Shown here in pieces: positions 45,138 through 53,753 of a stretch of 64,000 nt of DNA; position 1 is the first letter of the stretch; the number at the start of each line of letters is the position of its first letter. Below the pieces are notes generated by a model. It was not told the DNA's origin, made no database searches, and worked only from the letters and a program-made list of their open reading frames with translations. This DNA comes from Streptantibioticus_A sp037034305. Lineage in GTDB: Bacteria > Actinomycetota > Actinomycetes > Streptomycetales > Streptomycetaceae. A program made the position numbers and the translations under genes. The stretch spans positions 62,001 to 126,000 of the forward strand of contig JBAGJY010000017.1 of NCBI GenBank assembly GCA_037034305.1, written 5' to 3'.

Positions 45138-46652
45138 ATGACTGCGAACGCCGACGGAGTGGCCGAGAAGGTCGCCGAGAAATTCGGATACCTCGGGCTC
45201 ACCTACGACGACGTGCTGCTGCTGCCGGGCGCGTCGGACGTGGTTCCGAACCAGGTCGACACCGCTTCCCGGATCACCCGGAACATCAAGGTCAACATCC
45301 CGCTGCTGTCCGCGGCCATGGACAAGGTGACCGAGGCCCGGATGGCCATCGCGATGGCCCGCCAGGGCGGCGTGGGCGTGCTGCACCGCAACCTGTCGAT
45401 CGAGGACCAGGTCAACCAGGTCGACCTGGTCAAGCGCTCCGAGTCCGGCATGGTCACCGACCCGATCACGGTGCGCCCGGACGCCACGCTGGCCGAGGCC
45501 GACGCGCTGTGCGCCAAGTTCCGGATCAGCGGTGTGCCGGTCACCGACGCGGCGGGCAAGCTGCTGGGCATCGTCACCAACCGCGACATGGCCTTCGAGT
45601 CGGACCGCAGCCGCCAGGTGCGCGAGGTCATGACCCCGATGCCGCTGGTCACCGGCAAGGTCGGCATCTCCGGTACGGACGCCATGGACCTGCTGCGCCG
45701 CCACAAGATCGAGAAGCTGCCGCTGGTGGACGACCAGGGCCGCCTCAAGGGCCTGATCACGGTCAAGGACTTCGTCAAGGCCGAGCAGTACCCGAACGCC
45801 GCCAAGGACGCCGACGGCCGGCTGCTGGTCGGTGCCGCGGTCGGCGTGGGCGACGAGGCGTTCGTCCGCGCCGAGGCGCTGGTGGTGGCCGGTGTCGACT
45901 TCCTGGTCATCGACAGCGCGCACGGCCACAGCCGCGGCATCCTCGACATGGTCGCCAAGGTGAAGGCCAACCTGCGCGTCGACGTGGTGGCGGGCAACGT
46001 CGCCACCCGGGACGGCGCCCAGGCGCTGATCGACGCGGGCGCCGACGGCGTCAAGGTCGGCGTCGGCCCGGGCTCGATCTGTACCACCCGGGTGGTCGCC
46101 GGTGTCGGCGCGCCGCAGGTGACCGCGATCTACGAGGCGTCGCTGGCCGCCGGTCCGGCGGGCGTGCCGCTGATCGGCGACGGTGGCCTGCAGTACTCCG
46201 GTGACATCGCCAAGGCCATCGCGGCCGGTGCCGACACCGTGATGGTGGGCAGCCTGCTGGCCGGTTGCGAGGAGTCGCCGGGCGAGCTGCTGTTCATCAA
46301 CGGCAAGCAGTTCAAGTCGTACCGCGGCATGGGCTCGCTCGGCGCGATGCAGGGCCGCGGCCAGGCCAAGTCGTACTCCAAGGACCGCTACTTCCAGGAC
46401 AACGTGCTCTCCGAGGACAAGCTGGTGCCCGAGGGCATCGAGGGCCAGGTGCCCTACCGCGGTCCGCTGTCGGCCGTGGCACACCAGCTGATCGGCGGTC
46501 TGCGCTCGTCCATGGGCTACGTGGGCGCGGCGACCGTGCCGGAGCTGAAGGAGAAGGGCCGCTTCGTGCGCATCACGGCGGCGGGCCTGAAGGAGAGCCA
46601 CCCGCACGACATCCAGATGACCACCGAGGCGCCGAACTACCACGCGCGCTGA
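45138..46652 (+). CDS. guaB: Inosine-5'-monophosphate dehydrogenase
   Basis: A 504-residue IMPDH that oxidises IMP to XMP, the committed step of GMP synthesis. GLTYDDVLLLPG opens the barrel; two CBS domains (about 110-225) are inserted, containing VTDPITVRPDATLAEA and RRHKIEKLPLVD. The catalytic Cys lies in GPGSICTTRVV and the flap carries YRGMGSLGAM. ATG 45138 gives the family start. A hairpin separates it from guaB3. Confidence 0.96.
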   Translation: MTANADGVAEKVAEKFGYLGLTYDDVLLLPGASDVVPNQVDTASRITRNIKVNIPLLSAAMDKVTEARMAIAMARQGGVGVLHRNLSIEDQVNQVDLVKRSESGMVTDPITVRPDATLAEADALCAKFRISGVPVTDAAGKLLGIVTNRDMAFESDRSRQVREVMTPMPLVTGKVGISGTDAMDLLRRHKIEKLPLVDDQGRLKGLITVKDFVKAEQYPNAAKDADGRLLVGAAVGVGDEAFVRAEALVVAGVDFLVIDSAHGHSRGILDMVAKVKANLRVDVVAGNVATRDGAQALIDAGADGVKVGVGPGSICTTRVVAGVGAPQVTAIYEASLAAGPAGVPLIGDGGLQYSGDIAKAIAAGADTVMVGSLLAGCEESPGELLFINGKQFKSYRGMGSLGAMQGRGQAKSYSKDRYFQDNVLSEDKLVPEGIEGQVPYRGPLSAVAHQLIGGLRSSMGYVGAATVPELKEKGRFVRITAAGLKESHPHDIQMTTEAPNYHAR

Positions 46653-46671
46653 CCCCCGTCCGACCGGCGGC

Positions 46672-46701
46672 GAGCCCGCGTCCCGCAAGGGCCGCGGGCT
46701 C
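46672..46701 (+). terminator. Hairpin between guaB and guaB3
   Basis: A 9-bp stem (46672-46680 with 46693-46701) enclosing a 12-nt loop that can itself pair. It may attenuate transcription into guaB3, which begins 53 nt later. Confidence 0.5.
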
Positions 46702-46754
46702 ACGCCTGCCGTCTCGGGGATACTGGACGGGCAGGCCACGAAGAAAGGCGAACA

Positions 46755-47879
46755 GTGACTGAGATCGAGATCGGGCGGGGCAAGCGCGGCCGCAGGGCCT
46801 ACGCATTCGACGACATCGCCGTCGTCCCGAGCCGGCGCACCCGGGACCCCAAGGAGGTCTCGATCGCCTGGCAGATCGACGCCTACCGCTTCGAGCTGCC
46901 GTTCCTCGCCGCGCCGATGGACTCGGTGGTCTCCCCGGAGACCGCGATCCGCATCGGCAACCTCGGCGGTCTCGGTGTGCTCAACCTCGAGGGCCTGTGG
47001 ACGCGGTACGAGGACCCGGAGCCGCTGCTGGCCGAGATCGCCGAGTTGGACGACTCCTCGGCGACCCGCCGGTTGCAGGAGATCTACGCGGCCCCGATCC
47101 GTGAGGACCTGATCGGCCAGCGCATCAAGGAGGTGCGCGACGCGGGCGTGGTCACCGCCGCCGCGCTCTCGCCGCAGCGCACCGCGCAGTTCTCCAAGGC
47201 CGTGGTCGACGCGGGCGTGGACCTGTTCGTGATCCGCGGCACCACGGTGTCGGCTGAACATGTGTCGAGTTCGCACGAGCCGCTCAACCTCAAGCAGTTC
47301 ATCTACGAGTTGGACGTGCCGGTCATCGTCGGTGGCTGCGCCACGTACACCGCCGCGCTGCACCTGATGCGTACCGGTGCCGCGGGCGTGCTGGTCGGCT
47401 TCGGCGGCGGTGCGGCGCACACCACGCGCAACGTGCTGGGCATCCAGGTGCCGATGGCGACGGCGGTCGCCGACGTGGCGGCGGCCCGCCGGGACTACAT
47501 GGACGAGTCCGGCGGCCGGTACGTGCACGTCATCGCGGACGGCGGCTTCGGGGCCAGCGGCGATCTGCCGAAGGCGTTCGCCTGCGGTGCGGACGCGGTC
47601 ATGATGGGCTCGCCGCTGGCGCGCGCCACCGACGCGCCCGGCCGCGGCTTCCACTGGGGCATGGAGGCGGTGCACGAGGAACTGCCGCGCGGCAAGCGGA
47701 TGAACCTCGGCGCGGCCGGGACCACCGAGGAGATCCTGCTCGGTCCCTCGCACGCTCCGGACGGTTCGATGAACTTCTTCGGCGCGCTGCGCCGTGCGAT
47801 GGCGACCACCGGCTACTCGGAGCTCAAGGAGTTCCAGCGGGTCGAGGTCACCGTCGCGCCTTCGGTCGCGCACCGCTGA
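46755..47879 (+). CDS. guaB3: IMP dehydrogenase-related protein GuaB3
   Basis: A 374-residue IMPDH-like barrel without CBS domains. The N terminus KRGRRAYAFDDIAVVPSRRT, the APMDSVVSPE and LGVLNLEGLWTRYEDP blocks and a late GGFGASGDLPKAFACGADAVM segment identify the actinobacterial GuaB3 family; biochemical work in cyanobacteria and actinobacteria links related enzymes to GMP reduction. The GTG start has AAGAAAGGCG upstream. It pairs with guaB as in mycobacteria. Confidence 0.92.
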   Translation: MTEIEIGRGKRGRRAYAFDDIAVVPSRRTRDPKEVSIAWQIDAYRFELPFLAAPMDSVVSPETAIRIGNLGGLGVLNLEGLWTRYEDPEPLLAEIAELDDSSATRRLQEIYAAPIREDLIGQRIKEVRDAGVVTAAALSPQRTAQFSKAVVDAGVDLFVIRGTTVSAEHVSSSHEPLNLKQFIYELDVPVIVGGCATYTAALHLMRTGAAGVLVGFGGGAAHTTRNVLGIQVPMATAVADVAAARRDYMDESGGRYVHVIADGGFGASGDLPKAFACGADAVMMGSPLARATDAPGRGFHWGMEAVHEELPRGKRMNLGAAGTTEEILLGPSHAPDGSMNFFGALRRAMATTGYSELKEFQRVEVTVAPSVAHR

Positions 47880-47886
47880 TCCACCT

Positions 47887-47928
47887 CGAAGGGGCGGCCC
47901 GGACTTCCGAGTCCGGGCCGCCCCTTCG
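47887..47928 (+). terminator. Strong bidirectional terminator after guaB3
   Basis: A 19-bp perfect stem (47887-47905 with 47910-47928) and TCCG tetraloop between the convergent guaB3 and the membrane-protein gene. This is the most stable simple hairpin seen in the window. Confidence 0.9.
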
Positions 47929-47945
47929 GTGTGTGCGCCACCGGT

Positions 47946-48575
47946 TCAGCGGTTGCGGCCCACCCGGCGGGTGACGGCCCAGCCCTCAAGGCCCGCTATG
48001 CCGAAGAACAGGAAGTCCTTGGCGTCCAGGCCGTGCTGCCACACCTTGAGCAGCTCACCGAACTGGCCGAAGAACAGGTGGACGAACGACAGCCCCGGGT
48101 CCAGGTGGGTGGCGAGCCAGGCGATGCCGACGAGTTGGCCGAGCCAGACCGCGAGCAGCGAGAAGACGATGCCGAGCACCGGCAGTACGGCGTTGCGCCC
48201 GCCCACCTTGCCCATCGCGGCGCCTATCAGCAGGCCGACGAGGAGCGCCACGTAGCCGATCTGGTCGTTGGTGAACCGGATGATGGCGGCGTACAGCAGC
48301 GCGGCGCCGACCGCCGTGCCGAGACCTGCCAGCACGCCGCCGCCGACGTTGTCCGGGCGCCGCGGTATGGCGGCCACCGGCGGCACCGGCCCTGCCGCGT
48401 AGGGGTTGCCGACGGGCGGCGGGTAGCCGCCGGGCACCGGGGCCTGGGGCGGCGGGTAGCCGCCTGGGGCGGCGGCCTGCGGGTATCCGTGGCCGGGTTG
48501 GGGCTGCGGCGGCTGTCCGTTACCCGGTTGGGCGTACGGGTTGGTGCTGGATGGCTGCGGCCAGCGCTGGCTCAT
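47946..48575 (-). CDS. Pro/Gly-rich multi-pass membrane protein, unknown function
   Basis: A 209-residue protein. The first 70 residues are rich in Pro, Gln, Gly and Tyr with repeats of the type GGYPPPQAPVPGGYPPP. Three or four hydrophobic segments follow (about 78-98, 105-122, 128-152) before an amphipathic C-terminal part. The layout resembles many actinomycete envelope proteins with disordered cytoplasmic tails. No enzymatic motif was seen. Confidence 0.75.
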   Translation of the reverse strand: MSQRWPQPSSTNPYAQPGNGQPPQPQPGHGYPQAAAPGGYPPPQAPVPGGYPPPVGNPYAAGPVPPVAAIPRRPDNVGGGVLAGLGTAVGAALLYAAIIRFTNDQIGYVALLVGLLIGAAMGKVGGRNAVLPVLGIVFSLLAVWLGQLVGIAWLATHLDPGLSFVHLFFGQFGELLKVWQHGLDAKDFLFFGIAGLEGWAVTRRVGRNR

Positions 48576-48728
48576 GGTGTGTCCCCCGTGTGTGAGATTT
48601 TTCGGCCAGAGGCTAGCAGTCGCCTCTGACAGTGGCTCAACAGCGTGGTGGTGAGGGCGAGGTGGAGGGGCTGGGCCGACCGCCGCTCAGGGAGCAAATA
48701 AGTACGACTATGGCAATACTTGGTGTTT

Positions 48729-49967
48729 ATGGCGCAAAAGAAGACGTTCTCCGGTCGTGACATGGGTATCGACCTCGGCACCGCCAACACGTTGGTGTAC
48801 GTCCGAGGGCAGGGAGTCGTGCTCAACGAGCCGTCAGTGGTGGCCGTCAACGCCGTCAGTGGCGAGGTGGTCAGCGTGGGCACCGAGGCGAAGTCCACCA
48901 TTGGCCGAACGCCCACGCACATCGTGGCGGTCCGTCCGCTGCGCGACGGCGTGATAGCCGACTTCGAGATGGCCGAGCGGATGCTCGCCCACTTCATCCG
49001 CAAGGTGACGGGCAACCGGCGCTACGCGCGCCCCAGGGTGGTGATCTGCGTGCCCTCGGGCATCACCGGTGTCGAGCGGCGCGCGGTCATCGAGGCCGCG
49101 TCCAACGCGGGCGCCCGCCAGGTGCACCTGATCGAGGAGCCGATGGCGGCGGCGATAGGCGCGGGTCTGCCGGTGAGCGACCCCATAGGCTCCATGGTGG
49201 TGGACATCGGCGGCGGCACCACCGAGGTCGCGGTGGTCTCGCTGGGCGGCATCGTGGCGGCCCGCTCGGTGCGCGTCGCGGGTGACGCGATCGACGCCGC
49301 GATCATGTCGTACGTACGGCGCGAGCACTCGCTGATCATCGGTGAGCGCACCGCTGAGGAGGTCAAGACGGCCATCGGCTCGGCCGCCCCCGTGGCCTCC
49401 TGGTCGGACCGGGTGCACCGCCTCGACGAGGAACTCGACCCGGAGCTCGATCGGGAACTCGACCGGGAGCTGGACCGGGAGCTGACCCAGCGCTTCGACG
49501 GCCGCCCCCAGGCGGGCGCCGAGGCGGACAACGGCGGCGACGAGCCGGAACGCGACGTCGAGGTCACCCGGACGCTGCCCAGCGCGGAGCGCTGCCGGCT
49601 GCGCGGCCGGGACCAGGTCAGCGGGCTGCCGAAGAACCTGGACCTGGACGCCGACCAGGTGCGGCACGCGATCGGCGAACCGGTGGACGCGATCGTGGAC
49701 GCGGTACGCCACACCCTCGACCTGTGCCCCCCGGAGCTGGCGGGCGACATCATGGATCGCGGCATCGTGCTCACCGGCGGTGGCGCGCTGCTGCGCGGTC
49801 TGGACGAGCGGCTGCGCACCGAACTGCAGATGCCGGTCATCGTCGCCGACAAGCCGCTGGACTGCGTGGCGATCGGCACCGGCAAGTGCGTTGAGGACTA
49901 CGGGTCGTTGAAGCGGGTGCTGGACGCCTCGCCGCCCTCGTACACCCACGCCGTGGCGAGGATCTGA
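48729..49967 (+). CDS. mreB: MreB/Mbl-like bacterial actin with a large charged insertion
   Basis: A 412-residue actin-fold protein. Nucleotide-binding motifs are intact: DMGIDLGTANTLV (11-23), SMVVDIGGGTTEVAV (155-169) and GIVLTGGGALLRGLDE near the end. Between AEEVKTAIGSA and LRGRDQVSGLPKN, where MreB and Mbl have a short turn, there are about 60 extra residues (222-285) that begin acidic, contain three ELDR units (239-250) and end Thr/Arg-rich. It may be a third, divergent MreB type. No ribosome site precedes ATG 48729; GTG 48723 is an alternative. Confidence 0.88.
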   Translation: MAQKKTFSGRDMGIDLGTANTLVYVRGQGVVLNEPSVVAVNAVSGEVVSVGTEAKSTIGRTPTHIVAVRPLRDGVIADFEMAERMLAHFIRKVTGNRRYARPRVVICVPSGITGVERRAVIEAASNAGARQVHLIEEPMAAAIGAGLPVSDPIGSMVVDIGGGTTEVAVVSLGGIVAARSVRVAGDAIDAAIMSYVRREHSLIIGERTAEEVKTAIGSAAPVASWSDRVHRLDEELDPELDRELDRELDRELTQRFDGRPQAGAEADNGGDEPERDVEVTRTLPSAERCRLRGRDQVSGLPKNLDLDADQVRHAIGEPVDAIVDAVRHTLDLCPPELAGDIMDRGIVLTGGGALLRGLDERLRTELQMPVIVADKPLDCVAIGTGKCVEDYGSLKRVLDASPPSYTHAVARI

Positions 49968-50068
49968 CGGCGGCGCGCGGCCGGGTGCCCGCGTCAAGTG
50001 ACGCGAGTGGTCCATCGCGCGTTGAGTGGGGCAGACGACGGCGAACACGGACGGGGGTACGTGGCCAG

Positions 50069-52231
50069 GTGGCGTACGGCGCTGGGGTTCCCCCTGCCAG
50101 CGATCAGGGGAGTGCGGCGGGGGCGCGCGGCCGTGCGCTGCGCGCCGTAGTGCTGGTGGGCCTGGCCGCTCTGCTCGGTGGGCTGGCCGTGGGGCCGCTG
50201 GCGGTGCTCGCGCGGGGCGCCCCCGGCGCGGTGGACGGCGCGGACGCCCCCGCCCTCGCTCCCCGCGCGCCCCACAGTGGTCAGGACGACACCGCTACCA
50301 CGTATCCCGTCGACGTCATCCTGGACACGCTGACCCCCGCCGTGCCCAAGCCCGACTCGACGGTCACCGTCACCGGGCGCCTGGTCAACGACACCACCCG
50401 GCAGATCACCGGTGCCCACCTGGGGATCCGGGTCGACCAGGAGGGCGAGGTCTCCGGGCACACCGAGGACGTCGCGCCGCTGGTGCCCGGCCAGAGCCTG
50501 CCGTTCACTTTCACCGTGCCGGTGTCCGCGCTGGGCCTGTCCGCCGCCCGGGACTACCGGCTCGGCCTGGCGTTCACCGGCGCGGACGGCACGGTACTGG
50601 GACTGCTGCGCACCCATCTGCCGTGGTACCCGCCCAACACCGGGGGGCCGCCGCTCAACGTCGCGGCGCTGTGGCCGCTCACCGACACACCGCACATGGA
50701 GGCGGTATCGCTGGGCACCGGGGAGAACGCCAAACCGGTGTTCCGGGACGACGCGCTGGCGGACGAGTTCGCGGCGGGCGGCCGACTGCGCCAGGTGGTC
50801 GCCGCGGCCGCCGGACTGCCCGTCACCTGGGTGGCCGACCCGGGGTTGCTGGACGAGGCACGGTCCATGACGAGCGGGTACCAGGTCGCCAAGACCCCGG
50901 ACAGCGGCAATCCGCAGGACAGCCGCAAGGGCACCGGCGACAAGGCGGCGACGGCCTGGTTGACCGCGGTCAGGAACGCGGTCCGGGGCCGCACGGTGGC
51001 CGCCCTGCCGTACGCCGATCCCGACCTGGCCTCGATCGCCCACAACGGCTCCAGCCGGGACGCCCTGTCCGCCCAGCTCGGTCCGGCGGTGGGGCTCGGC
51101 GGCCAGATCGCGGCGAGCACGCTGGGCGGCCCGCCGCACACCCAGATGGCGTGGCCCTACGGCGGCGCGGTGGACCGGTCGATCGTCTCGCTCACCGGAA
51201 GGCTCGGCCTGAACACCGTGGTCTCCTCGGGCGACGGGCTGTCCACCGGCACCTCGCAGCCGAGGGTGTCGCTGGGCGGCGCGACCACCGCGCTGGTGGG
51301 TGACCCGGCGTCGGACGCGGTGCTGGAGCGCGACCTGACCGGCGAGGGCGACCCGGTGGCCGCCCGTCAGGAACTGCTGGGCGACCTGCTGGACGCCCAG
51401 CGCCGCTCGTCGGACACCTCGGGCGGGCTGGTGGTGGTACCGCCGCGGCAGCTGACCGGACAGGCGGCGCAGGTGCTGGCGGACGCGCTGCGGGCGGCGA
51501 GCGACGCGGGCTGGATCCATCTGGTCGCACCTGAACAGGTGGCCGACAAGCCCCCGACGGCGACGGTCGGCACGGTGGCCGGCTATCCACAGGAGCTGCG
51601 GGACACCGAGCTGTCCACCCAGGACATCAAGGCGGTGGACAGCATCCAGCCGGACCTCGACACGCTGTCCCGGGTGCTGTCCGATCCGGACCGCACGACG
51701 AACGCGGTGCACCGGGCGATGCTGCGCGCGGTCTCCACCGGCTGGCGGACCAACACCCAGGGCGCGGAGTCATACTCCGAGGGTGTGGAGGCGTACGTCG
51801 ACAACTCGATCACCTCGGTCCGCCTGCTGCCCAAGGTCGGCGCGGTCACCGTGGCGGGCGGCTCAGCGTCGGTGCCCGTCACCTTGTCCAACGGACTGCA
51901 ACAGGGCCTGGCGGGACTGGAGTTGCGGGTCACCTCCTCGATTCCGAGCCGGTTGGCGGTCACCACCCCGTTGATTCCCATCACCGCGCCCGCCGCCGCC
52001 AACCACACCGAGCAGATCAAGGTCGAGGCCCACACCAACGGACCTGTTCAGGTGACCGCACGGCTCTACACCAAGGCCAACGGCAAGCCGTGGGGCGATC
52101 CGCTCGTCTTCCGGGTGACCGTCCGCAAGTTCTCGGTGGGCGCGGTGGCGATCATCGCGGGCGGGGTGCTGCTGGCGCTGCTCGCGGGCGCCTACAAGAT
52201 GCGCCAGGCGCGCCGCAGGGGCCGCGGCTGA
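50069..52231 (+). CDS. DUF6049-type membrane-anchored extracellular protein
   Basis: A 720-residue protein (from GTG 50069; GTG 49985 is also in frame). An N-terminal hydrophobic segment (about 25-48) exports or anchors it. The large outer part starts with a beta-sandwich (YPVDVILDTLTPAVPKPDS, TVTGRLVNDT) and a middle domain with VTWVADPGLLDEA; a C-terminal membrane helix (about 690-712) precedes the basic RRRGRG tail. As I recall, this family usually lies next to murJ in Streptomyces; here it follows the MreB-like gene. The function is unknown, probably cell envelope. Confidence 0.78.
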   Translation: MAYGAGVPPASDQGSAAGARGRALRAVVLVGLAALLGGLAVGPLAVLARGAPGAVDGADAPALAPRAPHSGQDDTATTYPVDVILDTLTPAVPKPDSTVTVTGRLVNDTTRQITGAHLGIRVDQEGEVSGHTEDVAPLVPGQSLPFTFTVPVSALGLSAARDYRLGLAFTGADGTVLGLLRTHLPWYPPNTGGPPLNVAALWPLTDTPHMEAVSLGTGENAKPVFRDDALADEFAAGGRLRQVVAAAAGLPVTWVADPGLLDEARSMTSGYQVAKTPDSGNPQDSRKGTGDKAATAWLTAVRNAVRGRTVAALPYADPDLASIAHNGSSRDALSAQLGPAVGLGGQIAASTLGGPPHTQMAWPYGGAVDRSIVSLTGRLGLNTVVSSGDGLSTGTSQPRVSLGGATTALVGDPASDAVLERDLTGEGDPVAARQELLGDLLDAQRRSSDTSGGLVVVPPRQLTGQAAQVLADALRAASDAGWIHLVAPEQVADKPPTATVGTVAGYPQELRDTELSTQDIKAVDSIQPDLDTLSRVLSDPDRTTNAVHRAMLRAVSTGWRTNTQGAESYSEGVEAYVDNSITSVRLLPKVGAVTVAGGSASVPVTLSNGLQQGLAGLELRVTSSIPSRLAVTTPLIPITAPAAANHTEQIKVEAHTNGPVQVTARLYTKANGKPWGDPLVFRVTVRKFSVGAVAIIAGGVLLALLAGAYKMRQARRRGRG

Positions 52232-52271
52232 CGGCAGGGGTCCGCCGGGGACCGCGACTGACCGCAGCGGT

Positions 52272-53531
52272 TCACAGCCGGGCCGCGGCGCCCGCCGGGG
52301 TCGCGCCCCGGGTGTCGAGCAGCAACTGCGCCTTGACCGCGAGCCCTTGCAGGTCGTAGGTGCGGTGGTGCTGGAGCAGTACGGTGAGGTCGGCGTCCGC
52401 GGCGGCCTCCCACAGCGAGTCGGCGCGCGGCACCGGACGGTCCATCACGCGCCACTCCGGCACATGGGGGTCGTGGAAGCTCAGTGCCGCGCCGAGTTCG
52501 ATCAGCCGGGAGCCGATCTCGCGCGCTGGCGCGCCCTCCTGGTCGGCGAGGTCGGCCTTGTAGGTGACGCCGAGCAGCAGCACCCGGGCGCCGCGCACCG
52601 ACTTGCCGTGCTCGTTGAGCAGCGTGGCGCAGCGCTGTACGACGTAGCGCGGCATGCGCCCGTTGACTTCCTGCGCGAGTTCCACCATGCGCAGCGGATA
52701 ACCCAGCGTACGGCCCTTGTACGCGAGGTAGTTGGGGTCGAGGGCCACTCCGTGGCCGCCGACGCCGGGGCCCGGCCGGAACGCCTGGAAACCGAACGGC
52801 TTGGTCTCCGCGCAGCGGATCACGTCCCACAGGTCGATCCCCGCGTCGTGGCAGAAGACCGCCATCTCGTTGGCGAGCGCGATGTTGACCTGCCGGTAGT
52901 TGGTCTCCAGCAGTTTGACCGTCTCGGCCTCGCGCAGTCCGCGGGTGCGCACCACGCGTTCGGTGAGCCGTCCGTAGAAGGCGGCGGCGGCCTCGGTGCA
53001 GGCGGACGTCAGCCCGCCGATGACCTTGGGGGTGTTGGCGATGCCGTGCGCCCGGTTGCCCGGGTCCAGCCGGTTGGGGGAGTAGGCCAGGTGGAAGTCG
53101 CGTCCGGCGCGCAGTCCCGAGCCGTCCTCAAGGACGCCGCGCAGGAACTCCTCGGTGGTGCCGGGGTAGACGGTGGACTCCAGGATCACGGTGGTGTGCG
53201 GCCGCAACTGGGCGGCGAGGGTACGGGCGGCCTCGGCGACCGCCGACAGGTCGAGCGCGTGGTCCTCGCCCAGCGGGGTCGGCGCGCAGATGACCGCGGT
53301 ACGGGCCCGGCCGAGTGCCGCCGGGTCGGCGGTGGCGCGGAATCCGGCGGCGAGCATCCGGCGCACGGCGGCGGCGTTCAGCCCGTCGACCGGGGAGCGC
53401 CCGGCGTTCAGTCCGTCGACGACGGTGTGGTCGGTGTCATAGCCGATGACGCCGATGCCGCTGGCCGCCGCGGCCTGGGCGAGCGGAAGGCCGAAGTGGT
53501 GAAGGCCGAGGACGGCGAGGTCTGCGGGCAC
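52272..53531 (-). CDS. UDP-glucose/ManNAc dehydrogenase-family protein without catalytic cysteine
   Basis: A 419-residue protein with the three-domain layout of nucleotide-sugar dehydrogenases: an N-terminal Rossmann domain, a central helix with KLLETNYRQVNIALANE (about 206-222) and a C-terminal substrate domain. The active-site motif normally GxGxGGHC reads GPGVGGHG at 254-261, so the thiol nucleophile is Gly. The dinucleotide loop also reads GLHHFG rather than GxGxxG. Catalysis of the two-step oxidation is therefore doubtful; a binding or single-step role is possible. Divergent from glpD. Confidence 0.8.
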   Translation of the reverse strand: MPADLAVLGLHHFGLPLAQAAAASGIGVIGYDTDHTVVDGLNAGRSPVDGLNAAAVRRMLAAGFRATADPAALGRARTAVICAPTPLGEDHALDLSAVAEAARTLAAQLRPHTTVILESTVYPGTTEEFLRGVLEDGSGLRAGRDFHLAYSPNRLDPGNRAHGIANTPKVIGGLTSACTEAAAAFYGRLTERVVRTRGLREAETVKLLETNYRQVNIALANEMAVFCHDAGIDLWDVIRCAETKPFGFQAFRPGPGVGGHGVALDPNYLAYKGRTLGYPLRMVELAQEVNGRMPRYVVQRCATLLNEHGKSVRGARVLLLGVTYKADLADQEGAPAREIGSRLIELGAALSFHDPHVPEWRVMDRPVPRADSLWEAAADADLTVLLQHHRTYDLQGLAVKAQLLLDTRGATPAGAAARL

Positions 53532-53753
53532 GGTGGTTCAGTCCTCTCCCGGAGGTCTGGTTGTGCCGAATGGCGCATTTAAGGTTAAGCGGACATATGA
53601 CTGAAATTTAGTATTGGGCGTCGCGTGTGGCGGGTGTGGCGCGATCCATGGCCGCCCGCGACCGCGGCGAGACGGTTTCGGACTGGCCGACGCCTCGGAT
53701 GGCGGTCACCATCGAAAGCACGGGGAGCCCGACCGTCCGCAACGGGAGGCACA
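53532..53753 (+). promoter_or_regulatory. Divergent control region upstream of glpD
   Basis: 222 nt. An AT-rich island at 53578-53615 stands out; on the plus strand it has TTAAGC (53585-53590) and TAGTAT (53609-53614) with 18 nt between, a plausible glpD promoter. A GGGAGGC ribosome site lies before the glpD GTG. No clear operator was recognised. Confidence 0.45.

Noticed and set aside
45009..47873. A 954-codon minus-strand frame antisense to guaB and guaB3
   Set aside because: Both plus-strand genes have complete catalytic motifs. The antisense product is His/Arg/Asp-rich and low in hydrophobics, typical of a shadow frame.
46755..47879. guaB3 considered as a second full IMP dehydrogenase
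   Set aside because: It lacks CBS domains and the GSICTTR active loop; it fits the GuaB3 family instead.
52272..53531. The Gly261 change considered as a broken pseudogene
   Set aside because: The frame is complete with normal length and codon use, and the rest of the fold is well kept, so a repurposed protein is more likely than decay.
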